Assembly: GCA_013397695.1 (NCBI GenBank)
Contig: VYZI01000002.1
Location: 6,496,796 to 6,560,795, forward strand
Origin: Centropus unirufus
Lineage: Eukaryota; Chordata; Aves; Cuculiformes; Centropidae
DNA: 64,000 nucleotides
Direction of reading: 5' to 3'
This document shows positions 52,446 to 64,000 of the stretch, piece by piece. The notes under the pieces are model-generated. The model was not told the DNA's origin. It searched no databases and saw only the letters and a program-made list of their open reading frames with translations. The translations under genes were made by a program, and so were the position numbers. Positions within the stretch are counted from its first letter, which is position 1. Every line of letters begins with the position of its first letter.

Positions 52446-55400
52446 GCTTTTCATGTCAGAGGTACAATAGTTATATCAACACATGTGCAGCTATTTTCTT
52501 TTAAAGCTGCCAAACTGTGTGCCATTAAAATGGTTTTGAAAGATTTACAGTAACTGTGCTGGTATCATACTTTAGGCACAAAATGGATGAAAAACTGAAA
52601 TTCATAATTGCTTTCTTTTGTCTGTCATTTAATCTGCACTGTGAGTAATAAGTATATTCAATCCACTGTAACTTCCTCAGAGACTTGAGAAGTATTAATA
52701 AAAACTCCCGTAGTGTTGTTTTCTCTATTGACCATAGCATGGTAGCATCATTACTGCACTTTTTTCAGTTTTAACAAGGACTAAATGAATTTAAAACTTC
52801 TCATGGCACTGAACGACACAGGGAATCAAGATGTTACTGTTGTTGGTTAGGTTTATTTATTTTATTTCTGTGCACTTACTTCATCTGCTGGTTCAGGTCA
52901 CCTAAAACATACAGTAATATCTCATTGTGAAAAGACTAAATCAAAGTTCCTTCTGAAGGAAGGACTGACTTTGTATTTTGGATAATTCAGAAGTTGCAAA
53001 CCAAGTGCAACTGCAGCACAATGGCAGTCCCAATAATAAAACCTCTGTGTTCATTCTGTCTGATGAAGCATCTATTTGACATCTGCAGCTACCTAACAAA
53101 ATAGCACCAGACTGATGAGCTTAAGTCACAGAGTGTTTCTTGGTTCTGTGAGCATTTTGTTGCTTACAGCTTTGCAGGCAGTTTCCTTTCTCTCTTTTGC
53201 CATTTTTCTCATAGTCCATTTTTGCTGGGTAGAAATGCTTTATGTTTTCAACCTTTTCATTTTACAAATTGATCCTTAAAATGCCTTGCTGCCTGGATGA
53301 AAACAACAGTGAAATAATTTATGTCTAACTGTAGGTGCATTTATGAGACTGACAGACAGAGTGCAAGGAGTAAACTGCATTTAATTAGAGGCATTTAATT
53401 TCAATTTCTAAGCTAGGTTCAGCAGCAGCCTATCACTAGGTTAAAAGGATGTGTTTAAGAAACAGTATTGCATTTTCTTTAAAAAATCTTTTCTGGATTT
53501 GAATAACAGCCTACAAATATATTAATGGTAACAAATATGCAAAGTGTTCTGCACAAAAAAAGATCTGACAAGCATGAATAGTGACAGATGATGATCAGAA
53601 TTTTGAAAATTTATGATCATGGCATTGTGAAAAGGTAATTATGAATAATAAAAAGCTGTTGCAATAATTAGCTGTAATGAATGCTCATAGCAAGGTAAAT
53701 GAACTGGAAAAATCTAAGGCAATAACAAACGATTTGCATTTTATGCTATGTCAGTGCATTTCACCATTAGACAATTCAGCAATATACTCTTACATAACCA
53801 CAATTTTCAACTTTTTAGCCATGCACTTGATGGTCAAGTGTTTCTAAGTGGTGATCTGTAGATAAAGGGAAAGTGATAAAAATAATTTCTTAATATATAA
53901 CAATCATGTCAATAAGGCAAACTTTATTACATTTTAAATAAATATTTTCATGTGAATGTTGTTTTTGTACATATGCTAATAAATCTGTTTGTAATGTAAG
54001 ACTTCTCTGTATAGTAGTAAACCATTTACAGTGTGGGAAAGAGTCTGTCTAGAATGTCAGTGTGTATTTTCTACAAACTAACACACATCTGGGACAGCCT
54101 TATGGAATTTTCTGTGTACTTTTGTTCATGCTGTTACTCCAAAAACAAAACCTGTTCTGAAATGGTCAGGTTCCACTTCTCCAAAACCGTGTTTTATCAT
54201 ATGAGAATGTGCAAGTGCTCAGGGAGCCTAGAGCCAGGGGATAGATTTGGAACTACTTTAAAGTTTGCAACTTTGTCTCTTTCAAATTCTTTCCAGCAGC
54301 GTAACATTCATTTCAGGATGCTGAGGTTACAACAGACTGGCTCTCTCACTGTTGGATCAGAGTAGTCACTCCCAAGTGGACTGTCATCACTAGCATTCAA
54401 GGTCACTTTTTTCATTACAGTGGACCTTTCCAAAGGATTGTAATTCATCATTCCTTAGACATGTGACGTATCAGATCTAGGGACATCTCTATGATTTACT
54501 TCAGTTCTAAGTCTTCTTTGCTTGCACCATCATTCTGCCATACTCAAAATAAGAGAGCTTGTTGAAGTCAACAAAAGAAGCTGGCTGTCCTTTTTTTCTA
54601 TTCTGCTATTTTAAGAAAATTATTCTGAGATCACTGTATTGGTAGAACTTCTTAACCTTATTAATTGCCTGGTATACTATTCACTCTTGCTTAGGAAAAC
54701 TGCATTTTGAAAAATCTGTTGCTGGTTCCCTGCTATGAATATAGTTGCCATCAGTTTTACCCTTAAGACATTGTTTTGCTACACCTTATTCTAATGCTCA
54801 TGTTCTCATTCCTGAAGTAGGAATATTCAGCACGTGACAGTTCCAAAGAAAGTTGTGGCGCAATTGATCTTAAAGCCTGTGGAGGTCTGCCTACCAACTG
54901 TAGAGCAAATGGAATGACTTTCAGAAACAAATGAGTTTCCTACTTACCCCCTGTCTGGACGTAGAAGCTATCTTGGAAGTTGCTCTGAATTTTATTGTTG
55001 AGCTGTCATCTTTTCCACCAAATAATTGTGAAGCTAGGGGAAGAATTTCTGAGCTTGCATTTTATTAAATGCTTTGGTTCAGACACCTTTGCCAAAGGCT
55101 AAAGAGAAATTTAAAACCTGACTTTAAAGTACAAATAATTTTAATTTACTATCAGAAAAAAATAAATAATTACATATAATCTTAGGGAGGCTGGTATTGT
55201 ATTTGATGCAACCTTTCGTTTTCTTTTATCTGAATCAAGTATTAAAGGCTGTATTTCCATACAGAAGAAGTATAGGCTGATTCTACCCTTAAACCATTTT
55301 TAACTTCAGTTAAAAAAAAAGTGTTTCCAGGAATGTTGACACCTAGGAAGTTTGTGCCATATGAATGGATCCCCAGGTAGAGACCCGAAGAAAACCATCC

Positions 55401-58400
55401 AGTCTATTACAGAGTTAGAGTCCTTCGGATTAAGTTATTTTATTTTATTTCAGAAGTGTTTGTATAGTAGTATGGGACCAACTGGACACTTTTTAATTAC
55501 CTATTACTGTTTCTTAATTGACTTCAAACAGAGAGTGCATTTTAATACTGAGCATATCGTTGTCCCAGTCCTTGTTCTATGGGTGTGTGTGTTTTTTTAC
55601 CCCTTTAACTCTGAACAATTTATTTTTCTAGGGTCAAATGCATTTCTAAATAGACAAAATACTTTCATGTATGACAAGGACAGTAGGACATCAAAACATA
55701 TATACCCCAGGGAATGACTTTAAACTTCTCCTTTTGATAATACTCCTCCTGACATGTTCAATGCATCCATCACATCAAAGCTTTATTTTTTTTTGTTTAA
55801 GAAAAAGCTTAAATCTCTTTATCTTAGAGAATGCGTGGAGGTTGTTTAAATAAAATAAAATAAGAAAAGAATTATATACTTTCAGAACAGGAACTGCAAT
55901 ATGCTTGAGGAGAGACATCTGCTATCTTTTCAGAACCCGGGAATACAAATTTATTGTAGAATATGATAATTTAATGTAAAAGTCTACAAAACGCAGAACA
56001 TTAAAATCAGTAGGAATAGAGGTAACAAAATCATTAAATTGGTCTGAGCCTGTAGCTCCATTTTGGATTAGAGCATGCAGGAACCTGGAATAAGTTTATT
56101 CATGGAAAAGCTTTGAAGTGGTCTGCACTACACATGCCACTAGAAACATTTCTACCTTCTCGTGTCTTTATTTTGAACTAAGTAGAAGTCCTCATTTATA
56201 ACAGAATAGAGTTTATAAGTACACATTTCTCAAATTAGGAAGAAGGATTTCAATCAAAGGGATCACTACTTTGCAGAGAAACTTATATCTTCCTCAGGAC
56301 TGTTCTTTTTACATTCTGAGTTAGCACATTCCTTCTTTTGCAAGTTGGGAGACAACATAAAGAAATGACTGAGAGCCACTGTGCAGGCGCAGTAACTATG
56401 TAATGTTTTTAAGAACTTGTGAAAGTAAAAAAATCGAGAATCTTGTTACATGTAATATTTTTTTTTTCTGTTTTTCAGCATTTAACAACTAAAGGCTTAT
56501 ATTGTTCATATTGGCTTGATAATCATTGATTTACACTGTTTCTTATTTTGTTCTCCTCTCTGTTGCTTTATACTGAGACTGCATGTTACTGTTAAAGGAA
56601 AAAAATAAAGAAAGATTTTAGTGAGATTTGTAAAGCATTGGTGGGAATAGACCCCACTGTTCTCAGGGTGAGAGTCATCCCTGCCTAAAGGAAAATAATT
56701 TAAGACCCACTTGTTCAGCTGAGTCACCTGGAAATTTCCAACAAAGGAATTTGGCACCAGCCCCCAAGATTCTTCAGGCATGACAGTAATGTTGTCTGCT
56801 TAGAGGAGCAGTAGGACTTGTATCACAGCTCCTAGTGAGGTCTGACCTCAGCAGGAGGGCAGACACCTGCTCATTCAGGGTTGCAGGGCTTTCTTTCTGT
56901 TCAGACTGCGATCGTTCAGGCTCTGCTGTGTCGAACAGCCATCAGGAGTGAAGCAGCAGGTTGCCTTGCCTCTCACGGGAGGAATTGCACGACCTTCATG
57001 AGAAGCAGCTGCTGATGGATCCCAGTCCCTGCCAAGCTCGTCAGTAGCTCCTGACTTCAGGGCTGAGAATCATACTCCCATGCTTTCCCATACTCCCTGC
57101 TGAACACGGTCAAGAGCACAATGCTCCGTAGAAAAGAAGCGAAGGAACACTGCAAGTAGTAGTTTTCTCTGCAAGTTTTACACTGCATTGATTACAAGTA
57201 ATCAGTGACTGTGATAAAATTAGGAAAACTAAGTTGTTCAGTATAAGTAAATTATCTCAAGTAATTTATGTAGAGAACTCTTGTTACAGAGTTGCTTATG
57301 AATTTCTTTGTAGAAATCAGGCTGCCATATTTACAAACATTGTTTGAAAAATTGAAGACAATATGATTTTGATAGTTTGAGTCAGGTTAAAAAATGGAGA
57401 CCATATATAAAAAAAATTTCACATGCTTACAGAAGAAATGCAGTTTGAACAGACAAAGGAGTTCTGGTACATTTATCTCTGGATTTTTCCAACTTGTAGC
57501 CTTTTTTTATTACTGCAATTTTGTGACTGTACTGATGAAAAGGCATGCAAACTTTGCAAGACACTTTAAAAGCAAAATGTCGATTTAGATGCAGTCCATA
57601 GTTCTTCATGATGACTCCATGGTTTGTGTGATCATTTGTGATTCTGAGATATCTTCTTTTCAGTCACGTTCCATGAACATATCAGTAATAAATCATGTGA
57701 GGATAAGGGTGGTGTTTTGATACATATTATGATACATTATAGTATGCAACCTCTCTATAAGTGTTGAAAAACTAAGACTCACAGCCTAAACCAAATCTTG
57801 TCTAGCTGAGAGATACAACATTTTTGATCTTATTGACATTTCCTGACACACTGTTTAAACTTTGGTTAACCAGTTTAAGTGGACCAAGTGGCTCAGTGTT
57901 AAGAAAGGCAGGGAGGAAAGGATGAGAACTGACCCAGCACCAGCAGTCTGTGTGGGACAGTATATAAAACAGCAACTTACTGGCACATTTTAAAACGAGT
58001 AGAATTCTGAGTCCCTGTGGGGATAAGTGGGATTTACAGCCTCTAACAGAGGAAGGGAAAATCATCCACTTCTTGCAAAGTCGTGCTTCATGCCGAGCAC
58101 TGTAGCTTCAATGGGAACAGCTGAATGGTGACGCTTTGCCTCTGCAGGGACCAGGAGCACCCACCTTCCTCTTTTTGGTTTGTACTGCAAGATGTATTCT
58201 TCATTGCTGTGAGTTACAATACCTTTGAATGCCTAATCATTATTCTTGCTGGCCACTTACATAACTAAAATATTCTCTATCCATAAAGCTAATGATCTCC
58301 TACCACCCAGACATCATAACAGCTATGTTGTTGCCTAACTTGGCCAAATCATGTGTTTGCAGAGATGCTGTGAGAATGAGAAACATATCAATGTTTTGGT

Positions 58401-58805
58401 CACTATCTAATGCCTCTTAGCAGTGCCAGTGATAGCTAATCTGTAGAAAAATAGTGTGGTACTCCTTTTTGATGAGCAAAATTAATTTGAGTGTAGGAAA
58501 GTTAAGACGCTTCCTACCATACCTTATTGCACTATGTGATTTTTACAAGATATATGACTGTGGAAACCACTCTGGTCATAAGCTTGTTCTGCAAGACGTT
58601 CAGATATTGACTCAGCTGTTCAAAATGTCTAACAGTGCTTTCTCTCTGCTTGCTATACAAATGTAGACATTTTAAAATGAATACAAACTCACCTTTCCAT
58701 GCACAACAGATGCGAATGTAAAACATGGGGCTGGGGAAGGAAGTGTGCACCGTTAGTGTTATACTTCATGAAACACTGGTGATGCATGTGACACCAGGCT
58801 CAGTG
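52446..58805. other. Gene-free stretch with possible regulatory segments
   Basis: No gene is supported. The part at about 53290-53770 is rich in TAAT/ATTA cores and contains an exact POU octamer ATTTGCAT at 53732-53739, so it is a candidate conserved enhancer-like element. A GC-richer block at about 56800-57130 is listed separately. The frames at 54033-54365 and 55352-55717 (110 and 121 codons) have no recognised domain. Confidence 0.55.
56800..57130. other. GC-richer block of unknown origin
   Basis: About 330 bp are visibly richer in G+C and in CpG (gcgatcgttc, cacgggagg, gcacgacc, aagcgaagg) than the AT-rich flanks. No open frame, TATA/CCAAT order or LTR ends could be supported. It may be an unrecognised repeat fragment, a small regulatory element or an untranslated exon. 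Confidence 0.4.
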
Positions 58806-58883
58806 AGCCTGCAAACTAAGTCCTTATTCCTGAAGGCGTGTAGCCCATGGGGTCTGACTGCACACAAGAGCTTTGCAAGAGGC
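58806..58883. repeat. Ancient amniote palindromic repeat
   Basis: The left arm gcctgcaaactaagtcctta and the right end 'acaagagctttgcaagaggc' are inverted relatives around the centre 'tagcccatggggtctgac'. This is the same CCTGCAAA...CTTA...CCCATTGGG...TTTGCAGG theme as the element at 10986. It is eroded and the family is unnamed here. Confidence 0.55.
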
Positions 58884-59020
58884 TTTCTGTTCCTTTTATG
58901 CTATTCACAACTGTGGGGAGCCAAAAAAATCCAGAATTCCATTGGCACAGAAGTACTGTATTTCCTAGTTTAACCTGTGCTTTTAATCCACATAACACCT
59001 CGTTAGTAAGGCTTTATGGG

Positions 59021-59090
59021 TGTAATCCAGAGCCCATTGATCTCCATGGAAAATTGCCCACTGATTCCACTGGGGTTTTGATCATTGCCT
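59021..59090. repeat. Ancient amniote palindromic repeat
   Basis: tgtaatccagagcccattga on the left and 'ccactggggttttgatca' on the right are imperfect reverse complements around 'tccatggaaaattgccca'. Intact relatives in reptile and bird genomes read as TGATCCAAAGCCCATTGAAG and its complement. It sits about 140 bp from the palindrome at 58806, so the two may belong to one composite old element. Confidence 0.6.
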
Positions 59091-60522
59091 GTACATGTGG
59101 TGTTAATTTCACCTTTAAATCTTATGCAGACCTACTAGGTTCGTGACCAGTCTAGTTTTTCAAGGGTATACATAACTGAAAGCTAAGTGAAAAACATGTT
59201 TCCCCTGTGTGTTTGAGACAAAATCCTACCAAGTCTGACACAAAGTGGGAAGAAAAGCAAGAATTTAAGGATGTGACCTTTCCCCCTATCCACCCCAGTT
59301 TTCAATCTGGAGGACCATGTGCCATGGGAGTTCACAGACTTGGCTTCAAAGTCTAGCCATACTCTCTAGCTCCAAGCTTGGCCTGTCCTCAGAAGGGCCT
59401 TTCCTCAGAAACATGGGTGCCTCCCACAGAGAGCTGAAAGGGATGGAAAACTTAACCAGTCCCATGGGGAACTTAAATTCTAATTCAAGAGTACCAAAAA
59501 TTGATTCTTTGCAGCTGTGGAACAAATTTGTCTTTCCTGAACTGAGGGAATAAAAACCCAAGGAGCTCCAATGCATTTCAAAATGCAAGCCAAATTTTTT
59601 ATTGTACTTGGAAATTTTTATTTGATCAGCAGCCTTGAGGTTTGAAGAGGATTATTCACTTCCCTTCCTTGTTCGGAGAACCAGCATAAATAATCTATTT
59701 AGCGATAATGCCATGCCTCCCAGCGTGCTTATTTATCATTAAAATTCTCCAGCTTTCACTGGACTAGTGCATTCTGATTCCTGGCTGGATTTATGATGCA
59801 AAAGTGAGACAGCAACACCATCCTTCTATTTGCAAGCCAAACCTCTTTATTTCTACATTGAATTTGAATTATTCATTTGCGGAATAATGGGAAATATATT
59901 AAAATATTAAAATTCTCTCAAGATTTAAAACTAGATTGGAGGTTAGCCCCAACTTGAAAGTTAATTGTAAGTCCATAGGAGTGCCATTTATGAATTGTTA
60001 CTTTCACTAACTTTTCTCTAAGGCTCATCATATGGGTTTTTTGCATGCATTCTTTCTGCTAACTTTAATGTCTTTTTTCTTTTTTATTTGTACTTTTTAT
60101 ATTTCTCTAGAAGAATCTGAGATTTTTTTTACGGGTTTTTTTAAGGGTAGGTAATAAGGCCTTCTTAAAGGTGTAGGTACATAGAAATACGGAACATTCA
60201 GTGAAAAAGATTGGAGGAACAAGGAATAACAAGAAATAACACCTGTCTTCATTAATAAGACCTATGGGTATAACTGTTGGAAGCACTTGTCAAAAAAACT
60301 TTCATACTGTGCTCGGTGTAGATAACCTGACATGATCAAAATCAGAATGGCAAACACCAGACAGATTGCAAACTATCTAACTGATAGATCTTCAAATGCA
60401 TTGTTGTTGTGGATTCTAAACTGTGATTTCAGGACTTCAGTCAAACGCAGGCTTCTAGTATAGAATGACAACTGAAAAGGTGCTACAATCCCTGGGAGAG
60501 GATTAATAGTTAAAAGCAATGA

Positions 60523-60595
60523 ACTAAACTATTTAATTTAAACTACTATTTACTACTATTTAAAACTATTGTTTAAACTAAATACTTTAGTTAAC
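60523..60595. repeat. Degenerate actattta repeat
   Basis: actattta/aactact/tttaaact motifs recur in about 70 bp with irregular spacing. It looks like a decayed AT-rich minisatellite. Confidence 0.7.
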
Positions 60596-61678
60596 AGAAA
60601 AACATGAAATAGGGTTATATCACTTCTACATGGGCACTGAAGTCTGACCTCTACCAGAATTATAATTCATTCTTTTAACAAACCAATAAATAACTTGTTA
60701 AAACATAGACCCTTCAGGTCTACAAAAATGAGACAAGATTTGAAAAATTTACCCCGCAGTGAGAATTGTGAGAATCTGTATATGTATTTAGCTCAGCCTA
60801 TGACAGTTAAGGAGGATCTTGGTGGTAATTAGAAGTGAAATAACTGATCCAAGCGCAGGAAGTGCATAGGCACAATCACATCTCACTCCCTACCTACAGC
60901 GCTAACATAGGGGATAAAGTGGGCATAGCTTCTATGGTAAAGGAGAGCAGGGCACAAATTTGATAAAGGCAGCTATATAGTCCAACAAGGAAGATGGAAA
61001 ATGATTGATGAGAAAGAATACTGCAAACATTACAACTAGAAAAATTCAGATCAGAAGTGAATCATTGATGGGAAGACCACTGAAATGCTGTAGCAGATCT
61101 TGCTGTGCATTTTGCATTACTTCGGGGTTGTTTTTTTCATCATCAATTTGCATGTTTTTAAGAGTTGTCTTTTACTTCTAAAGAACCAGATTAAAAGAAG
61201 CGCAGCATTGAAAACATCACACTGGAGGAATGTAACAGTCTGGATTTATTATTGATGAAAACATACTACTCACATTTCTTACCAGTTTATTTTCAGGAGT
61301 CTTTGATTTAACAAGTATATTAATTTCTGTCAGAAGTAAGCATTTGTGCCTGCATAGGTACAAATAGAAAAGACTCAGGCAAACCCAGATTTTTCATTTC
61401 TGTGTGGCAGTTTGATTTTTCATGGGAATAGTGTCAGTGTTTCCTCAGCCTATATGTGGGCAAGATGTTCCCAAGTACCATTAATTTCAATAAGTTGTAA
61501 TTGTTTGGTGTTAATGAATTTGAATTGCAGACTGATTTACCTTTTGTATCAGGAGAACTGAATCATTATGCCTGAATAATAAAATTGTATAAATAATGCA
61601 GAACTTCCAAGACAAGAAGATGATGGGCCCTGGGCACATCCCGTGGCCTCTTAGTTTTAACAGAAATTCCCTACTTCC

Positions 61679-61716
61679 TATATATATATATGTGTGTGTG
61701 TGTGTATATGTATATC
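61679..61716. repeat. (TA)n(TG)n compound microsatellite
   Basis: tatatatatata passes directly into tgtgtgtgtgtgtg and then tatatgtatat. It is likely length-polymorphic. Confidence 0.95.
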
Positions 61717-62674
61717 AGCAAAAGAGATAAAAGTATACTAGGAAAAGTATCCTAGCAGCAACACGATTTTTTATCTTTGGCTTGAGAAATGTCAAAGTAT
61801 TTGAATGTTATGCAAAGTAACAATACATCATAGGATGAGGTAGAATAAATTAGTCATTGAAAGCCACTTTTTTCTGAAACAATGCAAAGCTTGGAGATTT
61901 TATTTATTTTATGTTGCTGGATTTTCTAGTTTGTAATTTGCATGGAAATTGAAATATCTCTGGGAATGCCTATTCATATGATATTTTGGGCCTGAGAAAA
62001 AGTGGGAAGGTGAAATCCTCTCAAGAAAGATTGAATGAATATTTCCTATCCAATTGTTTAGAATTCCATCAGTTAAAAAAACCAATAAGGCATGTGTCCA
62101 AAGTCAAATTGCCATAATCATGTGTGCTTAAATCTGTCCCCAGTTACTATGATGAAATCTGTAACTGAAATTATATAACAATGTTTGAATGGCTTCCTTC
62201 TATAATGAAAAATGTTCCCAAATTCTTCTGAAAATGAAAACCTGAAATCTTTACTTTATTTCACTCTTTGTCTTTCTATTTTTTTTAATATTAAGTATAA
62301 TCAAAATCAAAGACTTGGAATTACACATGTGACACAAATTCATGCCTAGGCAGGCAATATTAAGAAGAGGTATAATCTTTGTAAATAACACCTGAGACAG
62401 ATAATCACCAGTTACATTGATTTTCCTGCTCAGGATTTTGGTCAGTGGCATTAGTTAGTGCTTTCTAATGTTATAAACACATCTATATCAATAGATTTTG
62501 TAGATTGTTATAGAACAGTTTGATTTTAGGAAAAAAAAGGAGTTTTAGACAGCATTGTGCTGCAATGAAACTACATTCTTTGCAAGAAACCTTCACATAT
62601 ATAATTTCTTTCCATCCTGAAGCAAATGATAAATGTTGCTAAGCAGTGAACCACTTTTCTCTTTTCCTTACAAG

Positions 62675-62796
62675 TACTGCCTGAAGGTTTGCAAGAAGCT
62701 CGAATGAAAATTTGGTCTCTGTGGATCGCCATTTACCATTTTCACCTTGAACATCCAAATCCTGTGGGATTTGTGGTATCCCCACTGAGGAAATGA
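62675..62796 (+). other. Weak terminal-exon candidate
   Basis: A good splice-acceptor-like run, cttttctcttttccttacaag, occupies 62654-62674. After it a frame stays open from 62677 to a TGA at 62794-62796 (39 codons; it starts LPEGLQEARMKIWSLWIAIY). The peptide matches nothing I recognise, and no poly-A signal was tied to it. AT-rich DNA yields such acceptor-like runs often, so confidence is low. Confidence 0.13.
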
Positions 62797-64000
62797 GGGT
62801 TCTTGGCTGTGTGCATACATGTAGTTAGAGTTACGTAATTGGTGCTCACTTCCACGAAAAAGACTCTGGGATTGGTTTGAGAAACTGCTTCTCCAGTGAG
62901 GTCATCTGAGCTGGATTAGAGCCTCCTAGGAGCATGGGGTTTGTTCTGGCCTGTGTACCTTTCTATGGCTTAGAGCATTCTAAATAGGTTCAGAAGCTTC
63001 TTCCATAAATGAGATTTGAACCTAGCCCTTGGTTGTGGGGGGGAGCTTACACAGACGACTGTATGATACTATAAGTATCTATTAGTTATTAGGTGATACT
63101 ATAGCTGTACGTTTCAGTGCAGGAAATGGTATTCCTACAAGGGGGATAAGACTTCAAATGTAAAGGTGAAGATCTATGTAATATCTTTTTCTCGAAAGAG
63201 ATTAGCAGGGCCATCAAGAAGCTTCCTTTCTTGTCTGTGCTATAACTTTAGTAAAGTAGTAATCAAAAGAGAATCAGGGAAACCTGTAAATATAGAAAAC
63301 ATGTTTCTTACGACAGAAATCAATTTTCTAAAATTTTATTTTCTATGATACAAAATTGATTACAAATGTATTTAGTTGAAATGCTGAAATAAAGATGGAT
63401 GACTGATCAACTGGCCTCTCCAATATACTGCTGGGAAGGAAGGAGTTTCTCCAGCTGCAGTAATTTGTCACGTTTGTTGACAGATGGAGTGCAATAAATT
63501 CTGATCTAGAGTGAGATACTTTCAGCTTCTCATCATCCAGCTGACGTCTTTAGGTCTTTTTCTACATGGCCTTTCCAGTGGCCTGAAATATAGATCATTG
63601 CCTGATCACATCTTCACTAGAAGTCAACTTGCTGTTAAATTTCTTTAGTGTAGAGTTCCCAATGGATCTAGGGGAGCATGTAAGAAAATGATGGAAAGTA
63701 TTGCTTGACTTGAAAAACTGTGCTTAAGATAATGTTGAAATGCTGATAGAGATCATCAGAGAAATATTTTACTAATCCTTTTATTAACGCAGGGCATTTG
63801 AAGAATAGAGGACTAAGACATAACTATCGGGGATGTTTAAGCTATATTTTTCCCCCATCATTAATTCCTCTTATTGACTGAAATTTTGAAATATATTGTT
63901 TTGTTACATATGCCATCTATACATAAGGAATTTGTGCACTTACAGTACTTTTAGAATGACCAACATTCCAGCTCTGCAGTTAATGAAAAGATGAGAAGTG

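Larger units (their letters stand above)
59091..64000. other. Gene-free stretch with possible regulatory segments
   Basis: No gene is supported. The segments at about 59680-59980 and 61480-61620 are dense in TAAT/ATTA and TTAT cores, with few homopolymers, and are the most conserved-looking non-coding text in this part. The contents listed separately are a degenerate repeat at 60523-60595, a microsatellite at 61679-61716 and a weak exon candidate at 62675-62796. The right end of the window shows nothing recognisable. Confidence 0.55.

Noticed and set aside
55352..55717. Longest open frame in the window (121 codons, plus strand)
   Set aside because: No recognised domain, mixed hydrophobic and aromatic composition typical of AT-rich noncoding DNA, and no convincing splice pair. 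This length is expected by chance in 64 kb.
57961..57975. TATA-like tatataaaac as a promoter
   Set aside because: TATA-like strings are common in this AT-rich DNA, and no CCAAT or GC box or downstream gene was found nearby.
1..64000. CRISPR arrays, operons, tRNA/rRNA genes, insertion sequences
   Set aside because: No regularly spaced direct repeats, no tRNA cloverleaf with a GTTCRANNC-type arm, no rRNA segments and no bacterial coding density. The window is vertebrate noncoding DNA.

Overview
This window reads as AT-rich, gene-free DNA from a bird, either intergenic or inside a very large intron. The bird assignment rests on its repeats. There are three LTR sequences of kinds I know from avian genomes (about 3.1, 12.96 and 18.96 kb), an antisense CR1 LINE 3'-region fragment (4.5 kb), and much older CR1/L3-type LINE remains (30.3-32.2 kb and 52.2 kb). 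There are also short imperfect palindromes of a type shared by birds, turtles and crocodilians (5.8, 11.0, 58.8 and 59.0 kb). I cannot name the species, and I had no database to test family names against.

No open frame is longer than about 120 codons, and none shows a protein family I recognise. I see no tRNA, rRNA or snRNA gene, no CRISPR array, no operon-like packing and no prokaryotic signals. The open frames are the chance frames expected in AT-rich vertebrate DNA. Three short stretches (37.8 kb +, 47.5 kb -, 62.7 kb +) combine a splice-acceptor-like sequence with a protein-like open frame. They are listed only as weak exon candidates.

Layout: 0-3.1 kb is plain AT-rich DNA. From 3.1 to 4.7 kb there is an LTR fragment and then a CR1 fragment. 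From 4.7 to 12.9 kb the sequence is mostly featureless apart from two ancient palindromic repeats. An LTR lies at 12.96-13.53 kb and another, with three CCAAT boxes, at about 18.96-19.45 kb. From 19.5 to 30.3 kb there are only simple repeats. From 30.3 to 32.2 kb lies the longest relic, an eroded antisense LINE. From 32.2 to 52.1 kb there are small tandem duplications, A-rich and T-rich tracts and hairpins. A second old LINE piece lies at 52.15-52.44 kb. A GC-richer block sits at 56.8-57.1 kb, a pair of ancient palindromes at 58.8-59.1 kb, and a TA/TG microsatellite at 61.68 kb.

All LTR and LINE pieces whose orientation I could judge lie on the minus strand. Nothing here forms a gene system. 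If the region has a function it is most likely distal cis-regulation. A few segments rich in homeodomain-type TAAT cores, two with exact POU octamers, are flagged as conserved-element candidates that need an alignment to confirm or reject.
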